Shown: piece after piece, positions 12,097-22,978 of the stretch
Layout of the letters: each line of letters begins with the position of its first letter
How positions within the stretch are numbered: the stretch's first letter is position 1
NCBI GenBank assembly: GCA_031772625.1
Contig: CM062811.1
Coordinates: 647,850,606 to 647,914,605 of the forward strand
Length of the DNA: 64,000 nucleotides
Origin: Pinus tabuliformis
Lineage: Eukaryota; Streptophyta; Pinopsida; Pinales; Pinaceae
Direction of reading: 5' to 3'
Notes under the pieces: generated by a model
Databases searched by the model: none
Told to the model about the DNA's origin: nothing
Seen by the model: only the letters and a program-made list of their open reading frames with translations
Translations under genes and position numbers: made by a program

Positions 12097-13650
12097 ATGC
12101 TCTACAACAAAATTCCTAATGCTCCTAGACCAAAATTTTATGTTTCTCCCCCTCCTAGATCAAATAGGGACCCCCATGCCAGTGAAGGCGTGATCGGTAC
12201 TTCAAACACGCAAACCGTAAAGGCTCCATCTGGTAAAGCCCTTGCAGTTTCTAGTCAAAAAGTGAATGATAAACCTCTTTCCTTGGAGATTAATGTCGTG
12301 TCATCTGACAAGGGAAAGAATCCAAAGCAACTGGGGGGCAAGAAAAAGGGGAAAAATAATAAGAAGAAACAGGAGAATTCAACTCCTGAAAAATCTTTTG
12401 AAAACCCTGCTGGGCAAAAGAAACCTCGTCAACCATGTTTCATATGTAATGAGGACCATTTCATGAAAAATTGTCCACATCGAGTTGAGGTTACGAAATT
12501 TTTAAAAACTTCAACTACCTCAGCAGTGTTGACTGATCCATTTCCAAACCCAGAAACTAATCTGGTTGCTATCGATCATGCTTCCACATCACAAGTTCTT
12601 ATGTTATCCATCTCAAAACAACAAAATGATGCTTTGATATCGACAAGGAATAAAGATTATGGGAATCCACAGTCGTCGAACAACAAGGCTACAGATCAAC
12701 CCAGTAGTTCGACGACAACTTCGTTAGAAGTTGTTTCGCCCATCATTCCTGAATTAACTATAAAGCTGCCAAAGGGGGTAGTACACAAATCGACGTTTAA
12801 TCCTCATGCTCAAGCATCACAGAATTATAGTATAGTGGAGGATTTGGCTCAATCGCCATCCACTATGTCGACACTTGAAGTACTGCAGAATTGCCCCTCC
12901 CAAAAGCAGGCTTTGTTATTAGATATAGGTGGGATTGATCCAACGGATTCCAATCTTGTGGCCTTTAACCATAAAGGATACGAACCTCAGTTACTGACCC
13001 AACTCGCTTTCCTTATACAGGTAAAATCCCTCAATAAAACTATTCATCGAACAATCATCGATGAGGGGGAATCTACTTGTATTATGTCAATGAGTTGCTG
13101 GAAAACTTTAGGTTCACCACCCTTGTCACAATCATCAACGACATTAAAAGCATTCGATGGAAGAACATACAAGTCATATGGGATATTAAGTAACTTGCAA
13201 GTTAAACTGGGGGGCAAGACAGTAGAAATTAAAGTTGAGGTCATTGATGGAAACCTTGACTACAATATCTTATTGGGAAGGCCCTGGATCTATGCTATGG
13301 TTGTTATTGTGTCAACATATTTTAGAAAGATTGCATTTCCCTTCCAAGGCGAAATTACAATCGTTGACCAACTAACCTTTTTCCCCAACAATTCACAAGC
13401 TACTAGAAGCATTCCATTGATCCATGGGAGTTCTCAATCGCTTCAAAATGTCAGAGTAGGTCTCCTAAAAGACCCTTCCTTAATGGGTACTTTTGCCCTC
13501 TCGCCTCCAAGTAATCTGGCGGAAGTGGCCACAGTGGAAACTTGTCATATGATATCTTCTACATCATCAAAGATTAAGAAGAACTATGAACATTTTGATA
13601 GTGTGGATCATCGCGAGGTGTTGCCCCCAAGCCCCATAGAAGCTTTGTAG
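12097..13650 (+). pseudogene. Gag zinc knuckle and aspartic protease
   Basis: A 517-codon open frame. A Lys-rich segment (residues 75-92, GGKKKGK) precedes a zinc knuckle with C114, C117, H121 and C126, that is C-x2-C-x3-H-x4-C, one residue shorter than the common x4 spacing. The protease shows IIDEGESTCIMS (Asp322 as the presumed catalytic residue) and ILLGRPW near residues 391-397, with the alpha-region between them. The usual D-T/S-G is D-E-G here, as also in the sister element (IDEGAS). The frame continues gag after one stop and is followed by pol in the same frame after another. The segment looks intact in itself, but its context is dead. Confidence 0.85.
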
Positions 13651-13674
13651 CAATCAATTTTATGGGCTTGGGCG

Positions 13675-14748
13675 GTGAACCCAAATCAACACTCAGTGAG
13701 TGTTTGGATAGATAGGTCTCTAGAGTATGGTACCTCTTCCGATCCTTGGTCTCGTATACATTCTACAGACGAAGGAATCATTCAGTCGATGATGATAGGA
13801 GAGATGCCATGGGAAGATTACCACCATCGTTCCCACCTTCAAGATAACAATGAATATTATTCAAGCGACCTTAATCATCCTTCAGTTTTTTATTTTCTAT
13901 CAAATACTGTAAATACAATGGATTCCGAGCGAAATCTGTCCAATATTGAGGAAAATATCACCATTAATATCTTGACCAAACCTAATGTTGTAGAGAATAT
14001 TCATGTTGGCAAATCTTGTTCTCCTTCAGAACTAGAAATATACTGCACTCTCTTTCGCGAATTCAGAGATGTCTTTGCATGGTCATATGAAGAAATTCCA
14101 GGCATTGACTCGAGCATCGTTGAACATGAAATCAAGATGTATCCAGATGTCAAACCAATACGACAACGGCTTCGACTAGTTCACCCAAAGAAAGCTATTG
14201 CCATTAAGGCAGAAGTTGAAAAACTTTTGCATGCTGGTTTCATTTACCCTGTTCCTCTCACTGATTAGGTATCAAATATTGTTCCTGTGATGAAAAAGCA
14301 AGGAACAATTAGAGTGTGCATCGATTATAGGGATGTAAATCAAGCGTGTCCAAAGGACAACTACCCTACACCCTTCATCGACCAGATAATTGATGAATGT
14401 GCTAGATGCGAAATCTTTTCCTTCATGGATGGATTTTCCAGGTACAACCAAATCAATATCTGCCCACAGGACCAGTCAAAGACTGCATTTACATGTCCGT
14501 GGGGCACATTCGCATATCGTAAACTACTTTTGGTTTGAAGAACGTAGGGGAAACTTTTTAAAGGGTGATGAACTATGCCTTCCATGACATCAAGCACATC
14601 ATTCAACCGTATCTCGATCATCTACCAGCTCATTCGCGAAAGCGGACTGATCATCCGCAGCATTTGAGAGCCATATTTCTACATTGCCAACACTACACGA
14701 TACAACTCAATCCGCACAAGTGTGTGTTTTTTGTCGGTTCTGGTTGAT
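13675..14748 (+). pseudogene. Reverse transcriptase of inner Tat-like element, broken
   Basis: The frame from 13675 holds the region before RT (SCSPSELEIYCTLFREF) and the RT start (VHPKKAIAIKAEVEKLLHAG). It reaches a TAG at 14266 where the sister element has Trp. It resumes at 14287 with RVCIDYRDVNQACPKDNYP, FSFMDGFSRYNQI and CPWGTFAYRK, all Tat-type RT motifs. The frame is then lost near 14530-14560. The catalytic YxDD motif reads PYLDHLPAHS near 14610-14635, so its second Asp is His. A stop follows at 14745. RT would copy the element's RNA into DNA; this copy is inactive. Confidence 0.9.
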
Positions 14749-15600
14749 TACTTAGTTTTGTAGTTTCTAAAGACGGAATTCGACTCGACCCATGTAAGGT
14801 TCAGGCAATCCTTGACATGCCTCCCCCTTCAAATTTGCTTCAGATTTAGAAACTCCAAGGCAAAGCAAACTCTCTAAGAAGGTTCATTCCAAATTACGTC
14901 GAACTTGCTAAAGGTTATACGTGCCTTTTGAAAAAGGAAGTACCCTTCAACTGGGATCAGGATGCACAAGCTTCCTTTGATGCTTTAAAATGTTCCCTAG
15001 TAAAAGCATCATTAATGTATGCTCCTGACTATCAAAAAGACTTTAACCTGTATCTCGCCACTATAGATACAACCATCGCCATGGTTTTAGTGCAAGAACA
15101 CAATGGAATAGAACATCTTGTGTATTATTTAAGCTGCAACTTAAATGATACAAAAATCAAGTACTCCTATGTTGAAAAGCTGGCTTTAGCAACTGTTCAA
15201 GCAGTACAGATATTTCGACACTATATTCTCTTTCGCAAAACTACCATTTTGTCAGATTGAAACCCTATGACCTACATTTTGTCGCGTCAATTACTAGGGG
15301 GAAAATATTCCAAATGGATATCCATTTTGCATGAGTTTGATTTAGAATTCACCAAATCCAAATCAAAGAAATCTCTCGTCTTTGCAGAGTTACTTTGTGA
15401 CCTCCCATCGTCATCCAACGATTTAACATCTAAAGCATCAATCATGGATGAGACTATGTTTCAGATATTGTCAAGCGATCAGTGGTATAGAGATACATTG
15501 GTCTATCTCCAAACCCAAACATTTAGGCCTAACACTTCTTACTCTGAACAGAGGCGTATCCGATACCAAGCCAAAGACTACATGATCGTCGGTGATACAC
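14749..15600 (+). pseudogene. RT thumb and Ty3-type RNase H, broken
   Basis: After the RT stop the connection domain is still readable (DCRL-type FVVSKDGIRLDP around 14760-14800). The RNase H then follows in another frame from 14928: FNWDQDAQASFDALK, LYLATIDTTIAMVLVQE, IKYSYVEKLALATVQAVQIF and FRKTTILSD. A TGA at 15258-15260 falls where the sister has Cys. After it come YSKWISILHEFDLEF and FAELLCDLP. The order and wording match the sister element's 59400-59760 segment on the other strand. Confidence 0.85.
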
Positions 15601-16117
15601 TTTACCGTCGCGGTGTCGATATAGTTCTGCGAAGGTGCCTCACGTATGAGGAGGCTGAAAACGTCTTGAATGACTGTCATTCAGGGGCGTGTGGGGGGCA
15701 TCTATCTGGTTATGTTACAACACAAAATATCTTACGAGTTGGTTACTTCTGGCCCACTATATTTAAAGATTTCATAATTGCAGTTAGAAGTTGCCATGCT
15801 TGTCATATTTTTATCGCAAAACCAGATTACCACCTGCACCGCTACATCCAGTGGTTGTTGTTGGGCCATTCACTAAATGGGGCATATATTTCATGACATG
15901 TAACCCCACCTCGGCCAGGGGGCATGGGTATATTATAGTCGTTGTTGACTATTTTACAAAATGGGCCGAGGCGATGCCTACATTAAACAACAATGGCAAA
16001 ATGGCTGCTCTTTTCTTTTTTAATCATGTAGTCTTTAGATTTGGCGTTCCACAGGCTATAGTCACAGATCATACGCTTCCACTTGATTGTTTACCTTTTG
16101 AGGAACAGCTACGATGA
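15600..16117 (+). pseudogene. Integrase front part, truncated
   Basis: The zinc-binding part is present (NDCHSGACGGHLSGYVTTQN, and SCHACH) up to about 15810. After a frameshift comes the catalytic core with GPFTKWGIYF (first Asp is Tyr or lost), VVDYFTKWAEAMP and the second acidic block IVTDH. After this the frame runs into unrelated sequence and stops at 16117. The third catalytic residue (Glu), the C-terminal domain and everything downstream in the sister element are missing. I infer an internal deletion with its left edge near 16070. Confidence 0.85.
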
Positions 16118-17770
16118 GTGTTCCTATTAGCCACCCTCTTCACATCACCATGTTTTGAGAAGTTCCAAGATTACCCAGAACCAGTTGCTACCCCAAACAC
16201 CATTCGTTCCTCAAAAATGAGTCTCCTTTAAACTCTTTTCAAACTCTCTAAATATGAAAAGATTGCCGAGCTATTGGCCTTTCCAGCTCGCTAAAGTGAT
16301 TAGAAGCGCCATCCCTCCTGTACATTTTAATATTTTTGAACCTGAGGGATTGTCCCACAAAAAGATCGAGCGCTTGTCTTTTTCAGCTTGCTAAAGTGAT
16401 CAAAAAGTCATCCCTTGCATATTATTTTATACTTTTCAGACTTAAGGGATTATGCTACGAAAAAGGACTGCTGGAGTTTCCTTTTCGTCCCTTTTCAAAC
16501 TCTCTAAACATGAAAAGGACCGAGTTATCCTTGTCGTTAAACTCGTTAAAACAATAGCGACAAACTTGTACACCCAAACAAGAACGAGTTTCACTATCGT
16601 TAGGCTCGCTAAAACATAGCGATAAGTTTTCCCAAAGGGAAAATTATAGAAAAAGCATATGTTATCCTCCTCAAGCTTGACAAAAATAAAGAGGTATTGG
16701 TCAACAATGACTGGGGAAAAAGGGAAGAAAACTTGAAGAATTTTATTGGTAGCAGGTCGCTCTTGAACATGACACTTTCACTCCATCACCGTGATTGAGT
16801 CGAGTTGGGTTATTCTGTTCACCGGTCATATCACCATTGGTCCTCCATACCATCCATCTTTTGGGGTTAACGCTGCCAATCCATCTCAGTGTTGCCGATA
16901 TGTTCAAGAGAATTCATTCAGATCATTCACCATCTAGTTAATGCCTCATCCACTGCAATACCTTCACCCTTCATTTTTCATGACCGTCATTCCTGAACCT
17001 TGTATCATCAGATTGTTTTCACCTCCAGAAAATAATTTGCTTTGTTTCATGTCGTAGATGTGAGATACATTAAGGCCCTCCTACGATGGGTCACTTCTTG
17101 TCGACATCAACTCATTATCCAAGAAGTTGGCTTAGAAACACCCCTTTCAGTACTTTGAAGCTTGCATGCCTCAATGGCAAGTTTCTCACTTCTGGCAACA
17201 GGTTTACATCAATGGCCTTTGACCGAAAGATTTTACGTGGTTTTTGACATCGGATCATATATTCACACCACGTGAATCGTAGTGGAGTACCTTGAGGGTC
17301 ATTATCATTATTGGTGATTCCTCTCATGCCTGTTAACAGCGTACATTACTGGCTGGTAATCAGGCGATGTCTTTCCATGTTTGACTTCAGGACATCTTTT
17401 CACATGGATCGACTTGTACATCGAGCGAATATTGAACGAGTTTGAAGACCCTGAATCTAGGTTCATCCATCTGGGCTGCGATATATTCAAGAATATAAAG
17501 ACATCAAATGTACACAGAGGCTACACAGATGATCATCCAAGCTAAGGGATGATGATCACCAGTCTGCAACTGCAGACGATTATCTATCCTATGTACATGA
17601 AAATGAATTTATAAAGCTAAACATGGGAATGCCCACCTTAGCTAGATCATGCAAATAATATGATGATGATGTATTGTATTGTATCTTATACAGGTCACCT
17701 TCCAGTTCAAATACCTCGGATCCTCATGATAAAGCATTTCACCCAACATCAAAAGATTTACGACTTCATG
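16118..17770 (+). other. 3' noncoding region of inner Tat-like element
   Basis: No coding is recognised. From about 16220 to 16640 degenerate modules recur: CT(C/T)GCTAAAGTGAT, AACTCTCTAAA(C/T)ATGAAAAG and TAGCGA. From about 16650 to the polypurine tract the sequence aligns with the reverse complement of 53836-54960 (anchor ATGTTATCCTCCTCAAGCTTG), so it is a conserved noncoding 3' region of this family. The short frames here are unconvincing. Confidence 0.8.
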
Positions 17771-17773
17771 TTT

Positions 17774-17784
17774 TAGGGGGAAAC
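17774..17784 (+). promoter_or_regulatory. Polypurine tract of inner element
   Basis: TAGGGGGAAAC sits directly before the TG of the 3' LTR. The sister element has TAGGGGGCAATT at the same place (minus strand, 53836-53850). It would prime plus-strand DNA synthesis. Confidence 0.85.
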
Positions 17785-18839
17785 TGTTATAGACATATTT
17801 TGGCACTGCAACCCCAATCTTATATGCCGATAAACCAAGGGTTCTTTAACCCCTAAAGGTGTTGTTTCATACCCTAAAGGATCATAGTCAACTGATTACA
17901 TCATTCCCCAGAAGTTCCACCTAAAAAACCACTCATAACTGGCCAAAACTGGACCATACTGATTTCTCCATTGTGAAGGTGTGATGCATACTAACTCCTA
18001 CACTAGCTAGGTGCAATACATACTGAAGAGGCCTCCTGTTGGGTGCGATGAGAGAGAATGGAAAAATTTCTGAGACAATTTACTAAGTGGATGCTCATGG
18101 AATATTCTAGAAACTTCTCCTATGGCACTTGCCTCTCTGAATTCGCCCGAGGATGAGTAAGAGATCCAAGAAATCTCCAAGTGGAACCAAGAACTACAAG
18201 TGGAATGACACTAATCAAAAGCCCATAGATGACTCACACCCTTGTAGACATCTATAAATGGATCCCTCATCTGAGAGATCTAGAGGCTGGAATTTTGTAA
18301 TTTGTAAGTAAGTGCTAATAGTTTGTCCTTGAGAAGGAGCATTGTATTGTTGGGTGATCTTGCTTTTCATGAGGTGAAGAGGGCCTTGATGCTGTGAGGA
18401 TGATGCTGGGAGGATGATGCTGGATTAGACAGCTGGGTTGTAATTCTCCCTTCTATTTTAATAAAGTTATTTGAGTTTTCCCCCATACAATTTTGTACTT
18501 ATGAATCTTGTTATTTGTGAATGCCATTGTATGTTCAATGTATTTATGTTTCTGCATTGTTTATGATATAATAGATCGAGATGCTTTGATGGTGTTTTGT
18601 TACTTTGTTTCTACAGGTATTCTCTAAGCAGGACAAGTAGGAGAGGAGTTGCAAGCTCTATCAAGGGAGAGAGAAATCAAGCAAAGAGTCAAGCGGAAGA
18701 TCCAAGTTGGTCCCTCTACTTTTCTCTTATCTATCATACATAGAGGAAATTGCAAATTGCTTTGATTGTTTGTTTCTAGGATAGCTGCCAATCTTAGTGG
18801 GACTAGCAGATAGAAAAGACACTAGTTTTCCCGGAAACA
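17785..18839 (+). repeat. Inner Tat-like element, 3' LTR
   Basis: It starts TGTTATAGACAT and ends CCGGAAACA. The TATA box is at 18253-18259 and AATAAA at 18460-18465. It is about 15 bp longer than the 5' copy because a GAGGATGATGCTG segment is duplicated near 18385-18420. It is followed directly by the right CTACA duplication. Confidence 0.95.
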
Positions 18840-18844
18840 CTACA
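18840..18844. repeat. Target site duplication, right (CTACA)
   Basis: Matches 7130-7134 exactly; together they bracket the inner element. Confidence 0.95.
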
Positions 18845-19356
18845 TGTCCTTAATGTGTTTGATGAAATGATTGTCATAGTTAGGCCTGGTTAGGTCAATT
18901 TTTGATCAAATTTTTGTATGAATGGATTTTTCCTGATGTTAACTATCATTCTAGAAAGTGTCATTGAGTTCTGGGTAGTGGTTTGGAGAGTGACTTGGAA
19001 TTTAGGTTCAAAATATAGGACCACACCCTTTGAACTAAAGAATTTAGGTTACAACCGCTACCTAATATGCTTATGCATTTAGTTGGAGGCACTTAGCTAA
19101 ATGGAGGCCTTCTCGTGCATGCGGTTGGGAGCCCATGTCACTAAAAAGGCATCCTAGCTAAGCATTTTGGCACTGGGAGTGGTTATTCAGCTCCTGGGTG
19201 TCTTGTAGCTCCTAAGGACGATTGGTGAAGCTTCAGTTTGTCAACTCCACTTCCTCAATTGTACTTAGGATGTTGAGTCATGTCATAGTAGCCCTCAAAT
19301 CATGTTTATCTCAGTAGGTTGGTGAAAGTGGGTAAATGTGGGAGGAGTGTGTTACA
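18845..19356 (+). repeat. Chromovirus 5' LTR, right part
   Basis: It continues the LTR broken at 7134 and aligns with 25290-25801. The alignment is gapped and, by eye, differs at roughly 18% of positions. It ends GTGTGTTACA, corresponding to GTGCATTACA in the 3' LTR. Confidence 0.9.
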
Positions 19357-19359
19357 AAT

Positions 19360-19371
19360 TAGTATCATATT
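19360..19371 (+). promoter_or_regulatory. Degenerate primer site, initiator-Met type
   Basis: TAGTATCATATT lies three bases after the LTR and matches TGGTATCAGAGC, the usual site complementary to initiator tRNA-Met, at 8 of 12 positions. An intact initiator tRNA-Met gene happens to lie at 46641-46712. Confidence 0.6.
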
Positions 19372-19756
19372 GGGTTTCGTTCTCTTTGGGTGATATCTGA
19401 TACTAGATTTGTATCAGGGCATGGTTCAAATACGTGGACTGAATGGGGTGAAATGTGTTTTTAATGCATGCATGTTAATTTTTATATGGTTTTTATGCAT
19501 GCTTGCCAGTGTTTATATGGTTTTTATGCATGCATTGTCATGGTTATGGTCGTCGTGCATGAGTTCATGGTATGTAGTTGGTGTTATCATGCATGATGTT
19601 AGTATATTGATATGATTATGTATATACGTGTATCGTTCTAATTTGGACTAATTTTTTAGACGAGATAGCCTCCCCTAAACTTCACTGAGGTATGTTGATT
19701 ATGTTTGCATTTGGTTTATTTGACATGGTATGTTTGCAGGAGGAAGAGGATCAAAT

Positions 19757-20756
19757 ATGACTAATAAAATGGTGGATTACAATTCATGAGTCTCTCCTTG
19801 TAAATCATATGAGAAGCTAAGAGATGGACACTCTCTTGATGTAACAGACACCTTGAGAAGTCTAAATGCAAAAATCTGAATTTGCAAAGAAAATAATGAC
19901 AGGATCATTCATTCACAAGAAATACTTTCCAGGGCACAACAGAAAGAAACAGAGTTCAATGTAGTCATCCTTCAGAGTTTTTCAGACTTGCAAAGATAGA
20001 GACAATCACATATAAATTATGGAAAGGAAGATATAACTAATGGGTCATATGGTAGTAGGTCTCACGGTGGGCACAGGTTAGACAGAGATGACACGGTCGG
20101 AGATAACATATTCCTAGATACACCTAATAGGAGAGCCAGTGGATATGGTTTCTACTCTAGTTTTGGTTCAAGCGGGTATCATGGTCATCATCACTATCAT
20201 CCTTATAGAAGGAGTGGCAAAGGATATTTTCTGGATCAGTTCAAGAAAGCTAATGCACCTAGATTTTACGGAGAGCTGAAGAAACCAGAATATGGAGAGG
20301 CATGGTTGCTTGGGATGAAGAAGTTATTTGAGTTGCATCATTACACAAAGAACATGAAGGCAAGGATAATTATTTTCAGTCTAAAGGGAAAGCAGAAATC
20401 TAGTGGGAAGATGTGAAAATATCAAGACAGAGTATTTGATTTGGTATGAATTCAAGAGACTCTTTAGGAATAAGTACTTGTCAAAGAGGTACTATGGAAG
20501 TAAGTCCAAGGAGTTTTATAAGCTAAATATGGGATCGATGATAGATGACGAGTACACGACTAAATTCCTGGAGTTGTTGAGGTATGTGTCATATCTTAAG
20601 GATGGGAAAATGAAATTTCAAAGATTTATCAGTGGACTTCCATTAGTATTTAAGGATTGGATTGAGTATGATGAACCTCGGTCACTAGAAGAAGTCATTA
20701 GAAAGTTGAAGAATTTTTATGAGAAATCAAAGCGTAAGACTAATTCTAAGTAGGGT
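19757..20756 (+). pseudogene. Chromovirus gag, broken
   Basis: The ATG at 19757 opens a decayed N-terminal part (His/Gly/Tyr-rich near 20160-20220). The gag core is recognisable: FKKANAPRFYGELKKPEYGE, AWLLGMKKLFELHHYT and IIIFSLKGK to about 20400. After a frameshift comes the long clean frame at 20403-20753 (WYEFKRLFRNKYLSKRYY, DDEYTTKFLELLRYV, FISGLPLVFKDWIEYDEPRS). Stops and at least one frameshift interrupt it. The expected CCHC knuckle downstream (about 20970-21030) is no longer legible. Confidence 0.85.
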
Positions 20757-21039
20757 TGGAAAGGAAATGGAAATACTAAAGGTAAATTGTCACCGAAGTG
20801 AACAAGGCCTCAAGATGCAGGTGAGAAAGAGAATGTTTCTCCTTACAACAAGTTTAATGTAGTTAAGAAGGGACATGAGCCACAGTCTAGAGAGTAGCAA
20901 AATAGAGGTGATGGTAGGAGACAATTACAGTCTTGGATATTTGTCAAGGATTATCTCAAGAAGGATTTTCCATCACATCATGGTGGTAGGCCTCATATCT
21001 ACAGTTCCCAGGAGGCGCGGGCAATTGGGGATGTTGGAC

Positions 21040-21440
21040 AGAGCATTTGATAACAAGCAGGTGGATCACTGGGAATCTATTATTGAGATGGAAGGTAGGT
21101 TGTGTGATCGAGTTTTTCTATTTTGATTGACCTGAGATCTAATTATAGTTATGTTAATTCTGACCTGGTGGATAAGTGTGGTTTGAGAAAAGAAGTGCAT
21201 TCAGAGTCTTGGTTGGTGTAGTTGGCTACAAGTACTTAGAAAAGAGTTCATCATTGGGTAAGAGCTTATGCATTTGAGTTGGATGGTATACCTACATCAG
21301 TGCATCTGAATGTGCTTCCATTAGGTTCACATAGTATGCTTATGGGTATGGATTTGTTGTACCTTCACAAGACTAAGGTGGATTTTTATGAAAAGGCTAT
21401 TGAGTGCTTGGATGACAATGGAGAATAGAGAATATTGTAG
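21040..21440 (+). pseudogene. Chromovirus aspartic protease remnant
   Basis: After a tract with AFDNKQVDHWESIIEMEG, the sequence shows IDLRSNYSYVNSDLVDKCGL (an Asp-x-x-Ser protease-like motif around 21125-21180) and the C-terminal block VLPLGSHSMLMGMDLLYLH near 21310-21365. The frame is broken at 21123 and again by TAG codons at about 21219 and 21427. Protease would cut the gag-pol polyprotein; this one is dead. Confidence 0.75.
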
Positions 21441-22315
21441 GGTAAGAAGAATCCTACATTAGTGAGAATGGTTAGAGCTATGCAAGAAAAGTGTCGTTGC
21501 AGGAAAGGGTGTGTATTCTTTGTAATGCATGTTTCTAGTGATAAAGGTAAGGATGTTGAGGATGTGAAAGTATTGAAGATGAATTTGATCTTGCAATAGT
21601 TTCAGGATGTGTTTCCAGTGGAGATTTCAAAGTTACCGCCTCACAGGGAAGTGTACTTTTCTATTGAGTTGATGCCTAGAGAAGCACCAACATCTAAGGC
21701 ACCTTACAGGATGAGCACTTTAGAGCTAGTGGAATTGAAGTTGCAGTTGAAGGAAATGATTAACAAGGGATACATTGGGACAAGTGTGTCGTCTTGGGGT
21801 GCACCAGTATTGTTTTTGAAGAAGAAGGATGGTACTTTGAGGTTGTGTATTGATTACAGGCATCTGAACAAGGTAACCATCAAGAATAGGTATTCATTGT
21901 CAAGGATCGATGACTTGTTTGATCAATTTAATGGAGCATAAGTGTTCTAGAATATTTATTTGAGATTAGGATATCATTAGGTACACATCAAAGAACAAGA
22001 AATTTACAAGACTGATTTTTGGACCAAGTATGGGCGTTATGAGTTTTCTGTGGTTCCTTTTGGTTTAACTAATTCTCTAGCTACTTTCATGTGTTTGATG
22101 AATAGTGTGGTGCATCCTTATCTGGACAAGTTTGTGATTGTATTCATTCATGATATATTAATATATTCTAAGAATGAGGAAGAGCATGTAAAACACTTAG
22201 CAGTAGTATTGATATTTCTAAGAGATCATCAGTTGTATGCCAAACTTAGTAAGTGTAGTTTCTTTCAAAACAGAGGTATATTACTTGGGACGTTGTTTCC
22301 AAGGAAGGCATAGCA
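21441..22315 (+). pseudogene. Chromovirus reverse transcriptase, broken
   Basis: In frame from 21609: [60 protein letters not shown] and [14 protein letters not shown], all standard Ty3/gypsy RT blocks. In-frame stops fall at 21939, about 21948 and about 21975. The frame then continues with VPFGLTNSLATFM and VIVFIHDILIYSKNEEEH. The catalytic FIDD-type motif reads FIHD, a lost Asp. Two small frameshifts occur at about 22270-22310, moving to the frame of RNase H. Confidence 0.9.
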
Positions 22316-22978
22316 GTGGATCCAGAAAATATTAGAGCTATCATGGAATGGGTAGATCCTAGGAATGTGGATGAGGTTAGATCATTCATGGGGTTAGCAA
22401 GTTATTATAGGATGTTCATCAAGAACTTCTCATGGATTGCCTATCCTATTACATCATTGCAGAGGAAAGGAAAGAAATTTGAATGGATAGAGGAATGTGT
22501 AGCTATTTTTGAGCAATTGAAGAAGTTGCTTACAAATGCTCCAGTTCTAAAGATTGCAGATCCAAATAAAGAATTTTTGGTGTGTACATATGCTTCAAAT
22601 AGAGGACTTGGTGGAGTCTTGATGCAGGAGGGATAGGTGGTATGTTACGAGTCAAGGAAACTGAATGAGCATGAGTAGAATTATGTGACTCATGATCTTG
22701 AGTTGGCAGTGATTATTCATGCATTGAAGATGTGGAGGAACTATGTTCTTGGCAGGAGGTTTATGTTGATGAGTGATCATAGTGGGCTAAGATATTTGTT
22801 TGACCAACCTAATATGAATTCTAGGCAAGCTAGATGGTTGGCCACACTCAATGGGTTTGACTTCGATATCAGGTACATCAAGGGTAAAAAGAGCAGGGTT
22901 ACAAATTCTCTTAGCAGAAGAGTGTGGGTGAATCACGTAGCAGCTATGAGTTCATGTGGGACAGATTTATAGGATCAG
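22316..22978 (+). pseudogene. Chromovirus RT end and RNase H
   Basis: Starts [12 protein letters not shown], then [47 protein letters not shown] (the usual DAS motif reads YAS), THDLELAVIIHALKMWRNY, FMLMSDHSGLRYLFDQPN and RQARWLATLNGFDFDIRYIK. The frame is unshifted but has TAG stops at 22634, 22676 and 22970, each at a position where related elements usually carry Gln. RNase H would remove the RNA template after copying. Confidence 0.9.

Larger units (their letters stand above)
7135..18839 (+). mobile_element. Tat/Ogre-like Ty3/gypsy element, nested
   Basis: This is an 11.7-kb plus-strand retrotransposon with LTRs of about 1040 and 1055 bp, a perfect 18-nt primer site for a tRNA-Arg-type 3' end, a 1.8-kb leader, gag, zinc knuckle, protease, RT, RNase H, the front part of integrase, a 1.6-kb 3' noncoding region and a GGGGGA-type polypurine tract. 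It is inserted in the 5' LTR of the chromovirus with a 5-bp duplication. Its gag-pol is closely related to the minus-strand element at 52786-64000. Unlike that element it lacks the integrase C-terminus, the second RNase H and the antisense PMD gene. Several stops and frameshifts make it non-autonomous. Confidence 0.95.
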
